64,000 nt of DNA from Anaerococcus nagyae (GTDB lineage: Bacteria; Bacillota; Clostridia; Tissierellales; Peptoniphilaceae), in contig NZ_JAGGLS010000005.1 in the NCBI RefSeq assembly GCF_017874535.1, forward strand, positions 97,987 through 161,986, in the 5' to 3' direction. The position numbers and the translations under genes were made by a program. Every line of letters begins with the position of its first letter. The stretch's first letter is position 1. The notes below the pieces were generated by a model, which did not search any database, had not been told where the DNA came from, and saw only the letters and a list, made by a program, of their open reading frames with translations. Shown here in pieces: positions 45,126 through 53,364 of the stretch.

Positions 45126-46923
45126 GGGATTAGATTTTATACGCGTCTTTGCTATACTATTAGTTTTATCCTATCACTTCTTTCCCGAGGTTTTACCCGC
45201 TGGATTTTTAGGAGTTAATATTCTATTTGTACTTTCAGGATTTCTCATAAGCTATCATTTGATAGATGAGATACATGAAACTAAGAGAATTGATATCAAA
45301 AACTTTTATTTTAAAAGATTTATAAGGATATTCCCCCCAGTACTGCTTATGCTGTTTCTTACGACACTTTTTGCTATAAGCATAAATAAAGATTATACAG
45401 TAAGGTATTTTGACCAATTTATATCAGCTTTCTCCTTTAATTACAACTATTTTGAAATTCTTAGAGGAGGCTCCTATGAAAGTCAATTTATAAGGCAACT
45501 TTTTATGCATACTTGGTCACTTGCCATAGAAGTACACTTTTATATAATCTGGCCTTTAATCTTACTTCTTATTTGTAAGAAAAATGAAAATAATAGAGCC
45601 TTTAAACGTAAATTTTCGTCTAATTTTATGGATATTTGTCTAATACTTTACTTAATATCATATATATTAACGTTTATACTAACTCTAAATAAAAACATAA
45701 ATACAGGCTTTGTTTACTTCTTTGACCTTACACGCATGGGCTCTTTTGTAATAGGTAGTTTATTAGCTTCATTTATAAAAAGATTTTCTATTAAAGAACT
45801 GCCTTACAACAAAATCACCCTCATTTGTACAGGACTTATAGCAATACTTGCTCTAACTTTATCTTATGATAGTAAGATTACTTATTGTGTAGGATTTCTT
45901 TTAACTGACCTTATAAGTTCTATCATGATAATTGTAGCTTATTCAAACAAAAATTTATATGAAGACAAGATTATGAAAAGATTTTCTGACTATACTTATG
46001 GATTATATATATTCCACTGGCCAAGTTTTGTTATAGTATCAAGCTTTGTACCAGATACTAAGGGCTTACTACTATCAATTCTTATAACGATATTGTTGGT
46101 ATTATTTAACTACCATATCTTTGAGCCAATCTTTAACAACAAACAGGTTAGACCAATTATTAAAGATAGGAATACAAAAAAGATCAACTATGAGAAGTAC
46201 AGAGTTGTATTTCAAATAAGCATAATTTTGATGATAATAGTAAGTTTTAGTCTAGCCCATACTATATCTAATGCATCTAGTGATATGGTTGGCCTAGAAA
46301 AAGAAATACTAAAAGAATCTATACTCCAAGATATAGAAAAAATTAAACTAGATAAGAGTCAAGTTGATATAATAGAAGAGGAGAATAACGGCTTTTCTTT
46401 AGATAAAAACGCTAATGGCCCTACTATAACATTACTTGGCGATAGTGTAATCTTAGGAAATAGAGAACTACTCCAAGAAAGTATTAATAAGCTTTATGTA
46501 AATGCGGAAGGAAGTCGCCCTCTAGAAAGCGGTTCAGACTTAATGAAACAAATGAAAAGCGAAGGAAACCTAGGACAAATAGTAATAATTGCCTTAGGTA
46601 CCAATGCCCAAGTAGAACCTTATGAGAGTCTTAAAAAAATTGTAGAAACTCTACCAAAAGGTAAAAGACTAATACTAATTACATGTTATGATAACCGCTA
46701 CGACCAACCCCATAGAGTAAGCGTTGCTATGAAAAAAATAGCTAAAAAATATGATTTCATAACCCTCATGGAATGGGAAAAAGAAGGCATTGCCCATCCT
46801 GAATACTACCAAGGAACAGATGGGGTACATTTTTATGGAAAGCAGGATGCCTACCAAGCTTATCTAAAACTATTAGAAAAATCAATAAATGAATCACTTA
46901 AAAACCCAGCAAAAGGAGAATAA
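45115..46923 (+). CDS. OatA-type peptidoglycan/polysaccharide O-acetyltransferase
   Basis: A 602-residue two-part enzyme. Residues ~1-390 form an acyltransferase-3 membrane domain with about eleven helices (GLDFIRVFAILLVLSYHFFP, HTWSLAIEVHFYIIWPLIL). The C-terminal extracellular SGNH domain has the catalytic ITLLGDSVILGNRE, ALGTNAQVEPY and TDGVHFYGKQD. It should move acetyl groups across the membrane onto a wall glycan, giving lysozyme resistance. The ATG at 45115 (MKIKGLDF) is preferred; ATGs at 45106 and 45109 are possible because the ribosome binding site is weak, as expected for coupling to the overlapping MORN-like gene. Confidence 0.9.
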   Translation: MKIKGLDFIRVFAILLVLSYHFFPEVLPAGFLGVNILFVLSGFLISYHLIDEIHETKRIDIKNFYFKRFIRIFPPVLLMLFLTTLFAISINKDYTVRYFDQFISAFSFNYNYFEILRGGSYESQFIRQLFMHTWSLAIEVHFYIIWPLILLLICKKNENNRAFKRKFSSNFMDICLILYLISYILTFILTLNKNINTGFVYFFDLTRMGSFVIGSLLASFIKRFSIKELPYNKITLICTGLIAILALTLSYDSKITYCVGFLLTDLISSIMIIVAYSNKNLYEDKIMKRFSDYTYGLYIFHWPSFVIVSSFVPDTKGLLLSILITILLVLFNYHIFEPIFNNKQVRPIIKDRNTKKINYEKYRVVFQISIILMIIVSFSLAHTISNASSDMVGLEKEILKESILQDIEKIKLDKSQVDIIEEENNGFSLDKNANGPTITLLGDSVILGNRELLQESINKLYVNAEGSRPLESGSDLMKQMKSEGNLGQIVIIALGTNAQVEPYESLKKIVETLPKGKRLILITCYDNRYDQPHRVSVAMKKIAKKYDFITLMEWEKEGIAHPEYYQGTDGVHFYGKQDAYQAYLKLLEKSINESLKNPAKGE

Positions 46924-46924
46924 A

Positions 46925-47938
46925 ATGTATTTTTTTGTAAATGATTATAATGATATTGGAAGAAAAGATATTCTTCAAGCTCTATTAAATGCACAAGATG
47001 AGTATAACTTAGGCTATGGTTTTGATAGCCATAGTGAAAATGCCAGAAATCTAATAAAAAAAGCTTTAAAAAACGATAATGTAGATATACACTTTATTCC
47101 TGGAGGCACCGGCGCAAATGTTTTAGGTCTTGCCTGTGGAATGAATCAACAAGACTCAATAATTTCAGTAAGCACTGGACATATAGAAGGCCATGAAGCT
47201 GGTTCTATTGAAGCAACAGGTCTAAAGATAGAAACTATAAATTCAGATAATGGTAAACTAAGCTTAGAACTCCTAGAGGAAAAATACTCTCACTTTAACA
47301 GTGAATATGTAACAGTTCCTAAAAAAGTCTATATATCAAATACAACAGAGCTTGGAGAAGTCTATATAAGAGATGAAATAGAAGAAATTTATGACTTTTG
47401 TAAATCACATGATATGTATCTATTTATGGATGGAGCAAGAATAGCCCACGCATTGGCAAGTGAAAAATGTGATTATACTTTATCTGATCTAAGCAACCTA
47501 TGTGATATTTTTTATCTAGGAGGAACAAAAAATGGCTTACTATATGGAGAAGCCCTTGTCATAGTAAACAATGAATTAAAGAGAAACTTTATCAACCTAC
47601 AAAAGCAAAAATCTTCACTTATGGCGAAAGGTTTTGTAAGTGGGATAATGTTTGAAACAGTATTTTCTAAAGAAAATGGATACCTAGAAGGAGCAACGCA
47701 CGCCTATAAAATGGCCAAAAAACTAGCAGAAGGTTTTACATCTAACGGATATGAATTGGCTTACCCATTTGAATCTAATCAAGTTTTTGTAAAATTAAGT
47801 GATGAAAAAGTAGATAGTTTCCAAAAAATAGCAAAATTTGAACTTATGGGCAAAAGAGATAACAACAATGTAGGTCGCTTTGTAAGCACTTATAGGACAA
47901 GTAATAGTGATATAGAAGGATTTTTAGAAGAAATATAA
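46925..47938 (+). CDS. Low-specificity threonine aldolase / beta-eliminating lyase
   Basis: A 337-residue PLP enzyme. It has FIPGGTGANVLGLACGMNQQ, STGHIEGHEAGSIEATG, VYISNTTELGEVY, MDGARIAHALAS and the cofactor lysine in YLGGTKNGLLYGEALV. It probably splits threonine or allo-threonine into glycine and acetaldehyde. The ATG at 46925 follows AAAAGGAGA and starts right after the acetyltransferase stop, so the two genes share a transcript. It shares threonine as substrate with the dehydratase at 29 kb. Confidence 0.9.
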   Translation: MYFFVNDYNDIGRKDILQALLNAQDEYNLGYGFDSHSENARNLIKKALKNDNVDIHFIPGGTGANVLGLACGMNQQDSIISVSTGHIEGHEAGSIEATGLKIETINSDNGKLSLELLEEKYSHFNSEYVTVPKKVYISNTTELGEVYIRDEIEEIYDFCKSHDMYLFMDGARIAHALASEKCDYTLSDLSNLCDIFYLGGTKNGLLYGEALVIVNNELKRNFINLQKQKSSLMAKGFVSGIMFETVFSKENGYLEGATHAYKMAKKLAEGFTSNGYELAYPFESNQVFVKLSDEKVDSFQKIAKFELMGKRDNNNVGRFVSTYRTSNSDIEGFLEEI

Positions 47939-47954
47939 AATAAAAACAACTAAA

Positions 47955-48001
47955 TGAGCTGAACCCCAAAATCAATAATAAGGATTGAAGGACTCAGCTC
48001 A
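47955..48001. terminator. Hairpin between converging genes
   Basis: TGAGCTGA (47955-47962) pairs with TCAGCTCA (47994-48001); the inner part pairs weakly. T runs are poor on the plus strand and moderate on the minus strand (TTTAGTTGTTTTTA). It probably ends the 185-aa protein gene on the minus strand, and perhaps the aldolase gene. Confidence 0.5.
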
Positions 48002-48020
48002 AAATGTCTACTCTATAATA

Positions 48021-48578
48021 TTATTTTAATTTTTTAATATCTTTTTTAGCATCTTTAGCTTTATCAGCTACATCATCTGCTAGGTCCGCACCTTTATCTA
48101 TTGCCTTATCTTTTGCTTTTTCTCCCTTTTCTTTAGCATCTTCTGCTATATCTTCGCCCTTTTCTTTAAATTCTTCACCTTTTTCTTTGGCTTCTTGTGA
48201 AATATCTTGACCTTTTGCTTTAATATCCCTGTAAGCTTTTTTGCTCTTATCAGCTACATCATCGATTATTTCTTCTCCTCTATCAGTTTCAGCTGATAGT
48301 TTTTTTGTCTGACTTGTAGCTTCCTTTATAGCTGGTGCATTTTTATAAATCCAGTAAGCGGCTCCTGCTGCTGCCCCTGCTATAAGTATAGTTTTTCTTC
48401 TTTCTGCTCTCTCGTATTCTTCGTCTTCAAAGATCTCCCATTCTGGCATATGATCTTTTGGATCAAAATGTTTTACTTTATAAGCTGTTGTTGCAAGATT
48501 TACTACATCTCCTGCATCTAAAAGACCTAATTTGTGATTCAATTTAGCTAAATTTGTTAATGTTTTTAATTTTGACAT
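48021..48578 (-). CDS. Membrane-anchored helical protein with KEKGE-type repeats
   Basis: A 185-residue protein in three parts. An N-terminal helical region (TNLAKLNHKLGLLDAGD) is followed by a short Gly/Ala-rich membrane helix (TILIAGAAAGAAYWIYKNA, about residues 63-81). A long lysine/glutamate-rich helix then has repeats such as QEAKEKGEEFKEKGEDIAED and DLADDVADKAKDAKKD, similar in pattern to YtxH and LEA-like stress proteins. The function is unknown. It has its own AAGGAG site and stands alone. Confidence 0.7.
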   Translation of the reverse strand: MSKLKTLTNLAKLNHKLGLLDAGDVVNLATTAYKVKHFDPKDHMPEWEIFEDEEYERAERRKTILIAGAAAGAAYWIYKNAPAIKEATSQTKKLSAETDRGEEIIDDVADKSKKAYRDIKAKGQDISQEAKEKGEEFKEKGEDIAEDAKEKGEKAKDKAIDKGADLADDVADKAKDAKKDIKKLK

Positions 48579-48620
48579 AATACTCTCCTTTTGTTTATTA
48601 ATATATACCCACTTTTTTGC

Positions 48621-48827
48621 CTAATATAATATTTGACAATCTTCGCACTCTTCGTCTTCTTCATAGTTATAAATAAATCCACTATCTATTTTTTCCCTAT
48701 CTCTAAGACCACGTCCTTTAACCAATGTATCACCATAAAATAATTTTTGATCTGTCTGATCACTTTCATGTATGGAGCAAGAACTCAATCCCAAAAATAT
48801 GACCACTATGAAGATTAACTTTTTCAT
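48621..48827 (-). CDS. Small lipoprotein
   Basis: A 68-residue exported protein. The signal peptide ends in the lipobox LSSC (Cys 17). The mature part (SIHESDQTDQKLFYGDTL) is short and ends acidic with two cysteines (EEDEECEDCQILY), which could form a disulfide or bind metal. It begins three bases after the GyrI-like gene and is probably co-transcribed. No family is recognised. Confidence 0.7.
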   Translation of the reverse strand: MKKLIFIVVIFLGLSSCSIHESDQTDQKLFYGDTLVKGRGLRDREKIDSGFIYNYEEDEECEDCQILY

Positions 48828-48830
48828 ATA

Positions 48831-49304
48831 TCAGACCTCCCTAACTCCTACAGCATGAGGATTTTCCTTTAGGCAAATAAATAATTTCATATTACCTATT
48901 TTATCTTCTTTAATATCATATTGATAAAATTCTATATCTGGCCCTAAGCCATGAAAATATTTTTTATTTGGAAAATACTCTTTATAAACATAATCATAGG
49001 CTTCTTCCAAGTTTTCACCATCAACGCCTACTTCTAAGTATATGGACTCATCTAGTTCGTAAGTTCTAAATCTATTTTCCTTTATTAGGTTATCATCAGA
49101 AAGTTCAAATCCAACAGAATATATATATGATTTATCTATAGCATTATATTCTAATAAACCAAATGCTGATCCTAGCTCTTTTAATATATTCTTATATTTA
49201 CTTAAAAATTCATCTCTAATAGGCTTTGCTTCATTCCTCTTACATATCTCAAAGCTTCTTACAGCTATTTTCAATGCTTGTTTCTTATCCACATTAACTT
49301 GCAT
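48831..49304 (-). CDS. GyrI-like effector-binding-domain protein
   Basis: A 157-residue stand-alone protein with the pattern of the GyrI/AraC-type effector-binding fold: FGLLEYNAIDKSYIYSVGFE, a strand SIYLEVGVDGENLEEAYDYV, then KKYFHGLGPDIEFYQYDI and a C-terminal strand MKLFICLKEN. Such domains bind small hydrophobic or cationic molecules, or inhibit gyrase. No DNA-binding domain is attached. It is encoded with the small lipoprotein. Confidence 0.65.
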   Translation of the reverse strand: MQVNVDKKQALKIAVRSFEICKRNEAKPIRDEFLSKYKNILKELGSAFGLLEYNAIDKSYIYSVGFELSDDNLIKENRFRTYELDESIYLEVGVDGENLEEAYDYVYKEYFPNKKYFHGLGPDIEFYQYDIKEDKIGNMKLFICLKENPHAVGVREV

Positions 49305-49450
49305 AATATCTCCTTATTAACTATATAAACCTTTATACCCTAAAATAACATATTTATATTAAATAGTTGAAAACGTTATAATTTATAATATAATTGAATA
49401 TAGAAAGATAATTATCTAACAATATATATTATTAAAATGGAGAAGTATAT

Positions 49451-50647
49451 TTGAAAAAAAGAGGTAATTTACTAGCTATTATGCTAGCAACATCTATGGT
49501 ATTTGCAGGGTGCGCAAACGATAACAACAAAGAGGATGATAAAAATGAGCCAGCTGTAGAAGAAAGTAAAGATAAAGAAACAACTGAAACTACAGATGAA
49601 AAAGAAGATACAACCGATTCTAAAGAAACTACTGAAAATAAAAATTCGGAAAATAATGATGATGAAAATACAGAAAATGTTGACAAAGAAGATAAAAAAA
49701 ACGATGAAAAAACAGCAGACGAATCTTCTACAGAAGAAGGAAATGTTGTTCTTCACAGAGCTTATCCAGCCACTGAAGGTAGATCTTTCCCAACTATAGT
49801 AGTAGCAACAAGTGGTGATAAAATTGTAGATGCCTTTATTGATGAATATCAGTTTTTTGACAAAAATTCTGAATACAAAGGTGTCCCAAACTCAGATAAA
49901 GAATTTGGTGAAGGTGTAAAAGAAGGTAGAATCCTAGCTTCAAAAATTGATAACGAAGAGCTCTACTCTGATGAAATGAAAGAAGCTGGTGGGGAAGCTA
50001 CACTAATGGATAACTACAATGCCATTATAGACTATGTGAAAGGTAAAACCATAGATGAGCTTGAAGATTTCATCTCTAATAATGAAGATGAAGAAATTAT
50101 TGATGCTTTAACTGGAGCAACATTCAAATCTACACCTGAACTATTAAAATACGTTGTTGACACAGCAAAAGATGATATGTTCACTATAAGTGGTACAGCC
50201 GAAAATCCAGATGATATAACATTAAAATATGCTATAGGAGCTCCTCATGGAGAAAAAAGCTTTGGAAATGCTGTAGTTGCTCTTGAAGGAGATAAGATTA
50301 TAGCAGCAAGTATTGATGAATATCAATATCTTGAAGCAGGCAAAACAAAATTAGATGTTAAAAGTGACTTTGCTAAAAGCTATGCAAAAGATAATATTGT
50401 TCTAGGAAGTAAACTAGAAAATGATGAAGCTTATTCCACTCTTATGAAAGATAAGGCTAAAGCTACAAAATCAATCAAAGAAAACTTTGAAGCAATCGAA
50501 AACTTTGTTGCAGGAAAAACTATAAATGAAGTCAAAGATGTAATAGCAGATGCCAAACCAGGTGAAGCTATAGAAGCAGTATCAGGTGCGACATTAGTTG
50601 ATACAGCTGGTTACCTTCAATTAATAGTTGATGCAGCTGAAAAATAA
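49451..50647 (+). CDS. Lipoprotein with two FMN-binding-like domains (PplA-like)
   Basis: A 398-residue exported protein. The signal peptide ends in the lipobox FAGC (Cys 21), then an acidic Thr/Glu/Asp/Lys linker (residues 22-100) spans the wall, followed by two similar domains. Each starts with an IVVAT/VVALEGDKI strand, has AFIDEYQ or ASIDEYQ, and ends in a flavinylation-like motif: DALTGAT (residues 218-224) and EAVSGAT (375-381). ApbE attaches FMN to Thr in Dxx(S/T)GAT motifs, so this could be a surface electron carrier like PplA. The second motif has Glu in place of Asp. The start is TTG with GGAG (49439-49442) eight bases upstream. Confidence 0.75.
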   Translation: MKKRGNLLAIMLATSMVFAGCANDNNKEDDKNEPAVEESKDKETTETTDEKEDTTDSKETTENKNSENNDDENTENVDKEDKKNDEKTADESSTEEGNVVLHRAYPATEGRSFPTIVVATSGDKIVDAFIDEYQFFDKNSEYKGVPNSDKEFGEGVKEGRILASKIDNEELYSDEMKEAGGEATLMDNYNAIIDYVKGKTIDELEDFISNNEDEEIIDALTGATFKSTPELLKYVVDTAKDDMFTISGTAENPDDITLKYAIGAPHGEKSFGNAVVALEGDKIIAASIDEYQYLEAGKTKLDVKSDFAKSYAKDNIVLGSKLENDEAYSTLMKDKAKATKSIKENFEAIENFVAGKTINEVKDVIADAKPGEAIEAVSGATLVDTAGYLQLIVDAAEK

Positions 50648-50665
50648 TAAATAAATTAACAAAAT

Positions 50666-50820
50666 GGGCTGTTGCAGAATGAACAAATCGTCCCAAAATC
50701 ATTAAAAGAACAAGCTCTATAGAAATTTTGTATCCACGAGCCTACAGGCTATATAAAAAATTTCCTAAGAGTGCCTTCTGATGATGGAACGATAAATATT
50801 CATAGTTTTGCACCAGCCCC
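50666..50820. repeat. MITE-like palindromic element, copy 2
   Basis: A 155-bp imperfect palindrome bounded by GGGCTGTTGCA and TGCACCAGCCCC; AAAAT/ATTTT extends the inverted repeat on both sides. It is the reverse-orientation partner of the element at 43727-43872. It fills the gap between the lipoprotein gene and the small membrane protein gene, ending four bases before the latter's stop codon. Confidence 0.85.
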
Positions 50821-50823
50821 ATT

Positions 50824-51147
50824 TTATATTAAATTAGTTCTCAAAAGTAAAATTAGCATGACAAGCATAAGAATTATGCCAATCATGGTAAAAGCATCTA
50901 TTCTTTTTTTTAATGCAAGTATAACTAATGATATGGATAATAGAAACATAAATAAAAATATCTGCAAAAATTTATATTCACTATTATTAACCATAAAATA
51001 AACCATAGCGATAATACCTATCATAGTGAAAGCTATAGCTATATACCTTTTCATTTTTTTTCTATCTAAAATATAGTCTAAGAAGCTAATAATAGCCACT
51101 GTCATAAGGGCTGGCCATATCATATTTTTTATAAGTAAAATTTCCAT
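50824..51147 (-). CDS. Small membrane protein, about four helices
   Basis: A 107-residue hydrophobic protein with segments around residues 9-27, 34-52, 58-80 and 86-105 separated by short basic loops (DRKKMKRY, ALKKRIDAF). No motif or family is recognised. It stands alone between the MITE-like element and repeat array E. Confidence 0.6.
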   Translation of the reverse strand: MEILLIKNMIWPALMTVAIISFLDYILDRKKMKRYIAIAFTMIGIIAMVYFMVNNSEYKFLQIFLFMFLLSISLVILALKKRIDAFTMIGIILMLVMLILLLRTNLI

Positions 51148-51180
51148 AACTTCCTTCTACTTGCTATAGCTATTAAAATA

Positions 51181-51444
51181 GAGAGCGCTCCATTCACTCC
51201 GTTCGGACAAGATGGTAATCCATGGTTAATACCCCAACCCATTTCGACTGGAGCTAAGCGATAGTGGAGTGAAATGGAGAAATCTCTTGTATTCGTAATA
51301 GTAAGTAAATTTAAAACTCATAGCTAATTGAGGTCTCTCCACTCTCTTCGTTCGGTCGAGATAGATAATTAAACTCCATTGATCTTTTCGACCAGAGTGG
51401 AGAAATCTAACCTCTAACCATTTCGACCGAAGTGGAGAAATCTC
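51181..51444. repeat. Palindromic repeat array E (two units and one right arm)
   Basis: Unit 1 (51181-51285) opens GAGAGCGCTCCATTCACTCC and closes GGAGTGAAATGGAGAAATCT; its centre (ATCCATGGTTAATACCCCAA) matches array F. The linker after it (AATAGTAAGTAAATTTAAAA) is also the linker of array F. Unit 2 (51330-51408) and a right arm (51418-51444, CCATTTCGACCGAAGTGG) follow. E and F are therefore copies of the same multi-unit structure. Confidence 0.9.
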
Positions 51445-51469
51445 AGATTATTAATAATCAATATTTAAT

Positions 51470-51904
51470 TTATTTAGCTACCAATAAATCGCTTCTAATA
51501 TAGCCTGTCTGACCATCTATAGATATCCTTGACCAATCATCGGATTCTCCTAGCTTTAGTATCTCATCTCCTGCTTCTACTGTAGTCATGACATTTGAGC
51601 TTTCGCTTGGAGCTACTCTTACATTTACTACGTTTTCTACAGTATACATAACACCATCACCGCTATCACTCGAATCGCTGTCAGTCCCTTGAGTATTATC
51701 AGCATTTTCTTCTGTTTGAGTATTTACTGTGTCCGTATTCTCTTTGGAATCCACATTTGATTTTTTTTCTAAGGACTCATCTGTTACTTCTTGTTGAGCT
51801 TCACCTTTAGGATGTCTCACAGACACATAATTGTCATCAGAAGAACAAGCTGTTGTTGCTAAAATTAAACTTAAAATAGCTACTATCTTAAATTTATTAT
51901 TCAT
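51470..51904 (-). CDS. SH3b-domain lipoprotein of the exopolysaccharide operon
   Basis: A 144-residue lipoprotein. The signal peptide ends in the lipobox TTAC (VAILSLILATTAC), then a Glu/Asp/Ser/Thr-rich linker, then one SH3b domain (residues ~85-144: VVNVRVAPSESSNVMTTVEA, SDDWSRISIDGQTGYIRSDL). It probably binds peptidoglycan or polysaccharide outside the membrane. The ATG at 51904 follows GGAGGGG and overlaps the kinase-like gene by eight bases; upstream in-frame ATGs lie inside that gene. Confidence 0.85.
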   Translation of the reverse strand: MNNKFKIVAILSLILATTACSSDDNYVSVRHPKGEAQQEVTDESLEKKSNVDSKENTDTVNTQTEENADNTQGTDSDSSDSGDGVMYTVENVVNVRVAPSESSNVMTTVEAGDEILKLGESDDWSRISIDGQTGYIRSDLLVAK

Positions 51905-52562
51905 CGGCCCCTCCAAATAATTCATCGATTTCATCTTCAGCATACATATAATCTGTTATTATGATTCCTAATATATTTGCATTTTCTTTTTCTAATTGCT
52001 TGATAGATTCAAATGTTTGTGGACTATTGCTTAAATCATAGCTTGAAAATACAACCACTCCGTCAGATTTAGCCGCAAACATATTTGCTTCTGGTATATC
52101 TCTATTTGCCGTAAGATTTATAAATACATAGTCATATCTATCATGTGCATTTGTATAAAATTCTTTTATCGCTTCGGAGTCTAGGTACTTATCCGCATGA
52201 CTTGCAACATCTCCTGTATAAATATAGGATAAATCCTCATAGTTAGGATCAGTCACTACAGCATCATCTATAGAATAATCTCCAAGAATAATATCTATAA
52301 ATCCCTTGTCCTTATTATTTTCAGTTACTTTTGCCAACTCATTATCACGTAGATTAGCATCTACCAATAGAACCCTATCCCCATCTTCTACCAAATGACG
52401 AGATAGAGTCACTAAACTTTCTATTTTTTGAGCTTTCTCACTTGATGCAGTAAATGCAACTGTTACAAGATCAGTCCCTAACTTTTCTGTAAGTCTATCT
52501 TCTAGATTATAAAAAGATTGCAAAAGTATTTCTCTGTTTTCATCTACTTTTTTTCTAAACAT
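51897..52562 (-). CDS. BY-kinase/CpsD-like ATPase lacking Walker motifs
   Basis: A 221-residue protein with the fold and gene position of bacterial tyrosine kinases of capsule clusters. The N-terminal helix region and the Walker A' strand DRVLLVDANLRDN are present, and the later pattern (FIDIILGDYSIDDAVV, LSYIYTGDVASHADKYLDSE) is typical. Where Walker A (GxGKST) is expected it has TASSEKAQKIES, and where Walker B (IIDTPP) is expected it has YVFINLTAN. The C-terminus has two tyrosines (DYMYAEDE) but no tyrosine cluster. It may be an inactive partner or regulator of the Wzz-like protein encoded upstream. Confidence 0.78.
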   Translation of the reverse strand: MFRKKVDENREILLQSFYNLEDRLTEKLGTDLVTVAFTASSEKAQKIESLVTLSRHLVEDGDRVLLVDANLRDNELAKVTENNKDKGFIDIILGDYSIDDAVVTDPNYEDLSYIYTGDVASHADKYLDSEAIKEFYTNAHDRYDYVFINLTANRDIPEANMFAAKSDGVVVFSSYDLSNSPQTFESIKQLEKENANILGIIITDYMYAEDEIDELFGGADE

Positions 52563-53364
52563 CTAAGTCTCCTTTTTCATAAGAAGGAATTCTACCTAAA
52601 ACTTCATATTTGCTAGATGACACATTGTCCTCAGAAGCATTTTCTATTTCTTTTTTATCAATTACTTGAGTTGATCCACTTTCATAACTTACTGAATCAT
52701 TAGAAGCTTCTTTGCTAATCTTCTTTCCTTGAGCTTTCTTTATTCTTTTAATAGGTTTGTCTTTAACTTCTCTTACTTCAGTAAGTTCTTCAGACGTTTT
52801 TTCTGTGTTTGCTCCTAATTTTTTGTTAGTATTATTTATATGAATCATATCAAAAATAGCCCAAAGTAAGAATCCTAAACCACCTGTAAATAAGGCGTAT
52901 CTTAAAGTATTGTCTAGTTGGCTAGCAGATCCATATGAATACTCCATAACCTTGGCCCCAGAATTATATATATTATTTAAAACTCTTACAGTATAATCAG
53001 CATATTGATCAGCCAAATCCTCTGCTCTTAGTTTATTATTATCTGTAACAACAATGTCAATAATTGATGAATTTTCAACAGGACTGATCTCTAGCTTATT
53101 GTCAAGCTTACTAGTAGGCCAGTCAATTTTAAGCGTTTCTAGTGTTTTTTGCTTAATCTTTTGACTATTGACTGTTGCAGCATAGGTTGCTGATGTTGCA
53201 GCTGCATCATTGATATTCTCTATATTAGTTGTAACTACCTTTGATTGGGCCTGATATTCTTTGTATCCACCAAAATTCAAACCAAAGTAGGTTACCATTC
53301 CAATTATTATCCCAAAAATAATAGCTGATGGGATTGCTGAAAATAAGGATCTTTTATTTTCCAT
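52555..53364 (-). CDS. Wzz/CapA-like polysaccharide chain-length regulator
   Basis: A 269-residue membrane protein. The first membrane helix is AIIFGIIIGMVTYFGLNF; an external coiled-coil region follows (YQAQSKVVTTNIENINDAAA), then a second helix (LFTGGLGFLLWAIFDMI) and a long charged cytoplasmic tail of about 95 residues. The layout fits polysaccharide co-polymerase proteins of the Wzz/YveK type that partner a BY-kinase. The Pro-rich motif before the second helix is not evident. The ATG at 53364 follows GGAGG; it overlaps both neighbours. Confidence 0.82.
   Translation of the reverse strand: MENKRSLFSAIPSAIIFGIIIGMVTYFGLNFGGYKEYQAQSKVVTTNIENINDAAATSATYAATVNSQKIKQKTLETLKIDWPTSKLDNKLEISPVENSSIIDIVVTDNNKLRAEDLADQYADYTVRVLNNIYNSGAKVMEYSYGSASQLDNTLRYALFTGGLGFLLWAIFDMIHINNTNKKLGANTEKTSEELTEVREVKDKPIKRIKKAQGKKISKEASNDSVSYESGSTQVIDKKEIENASEDNVSSSKYEVLGRIPSYEKGDLDV

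Noticed and set aside
48021..48578. Frame as a phage or plasmid structural protein
   Set aside because: The KEKGE repeats and single Gly/Ala-rich helix fit YtxH/LEA-like envelope proteins better, and no phage genes are nearby.
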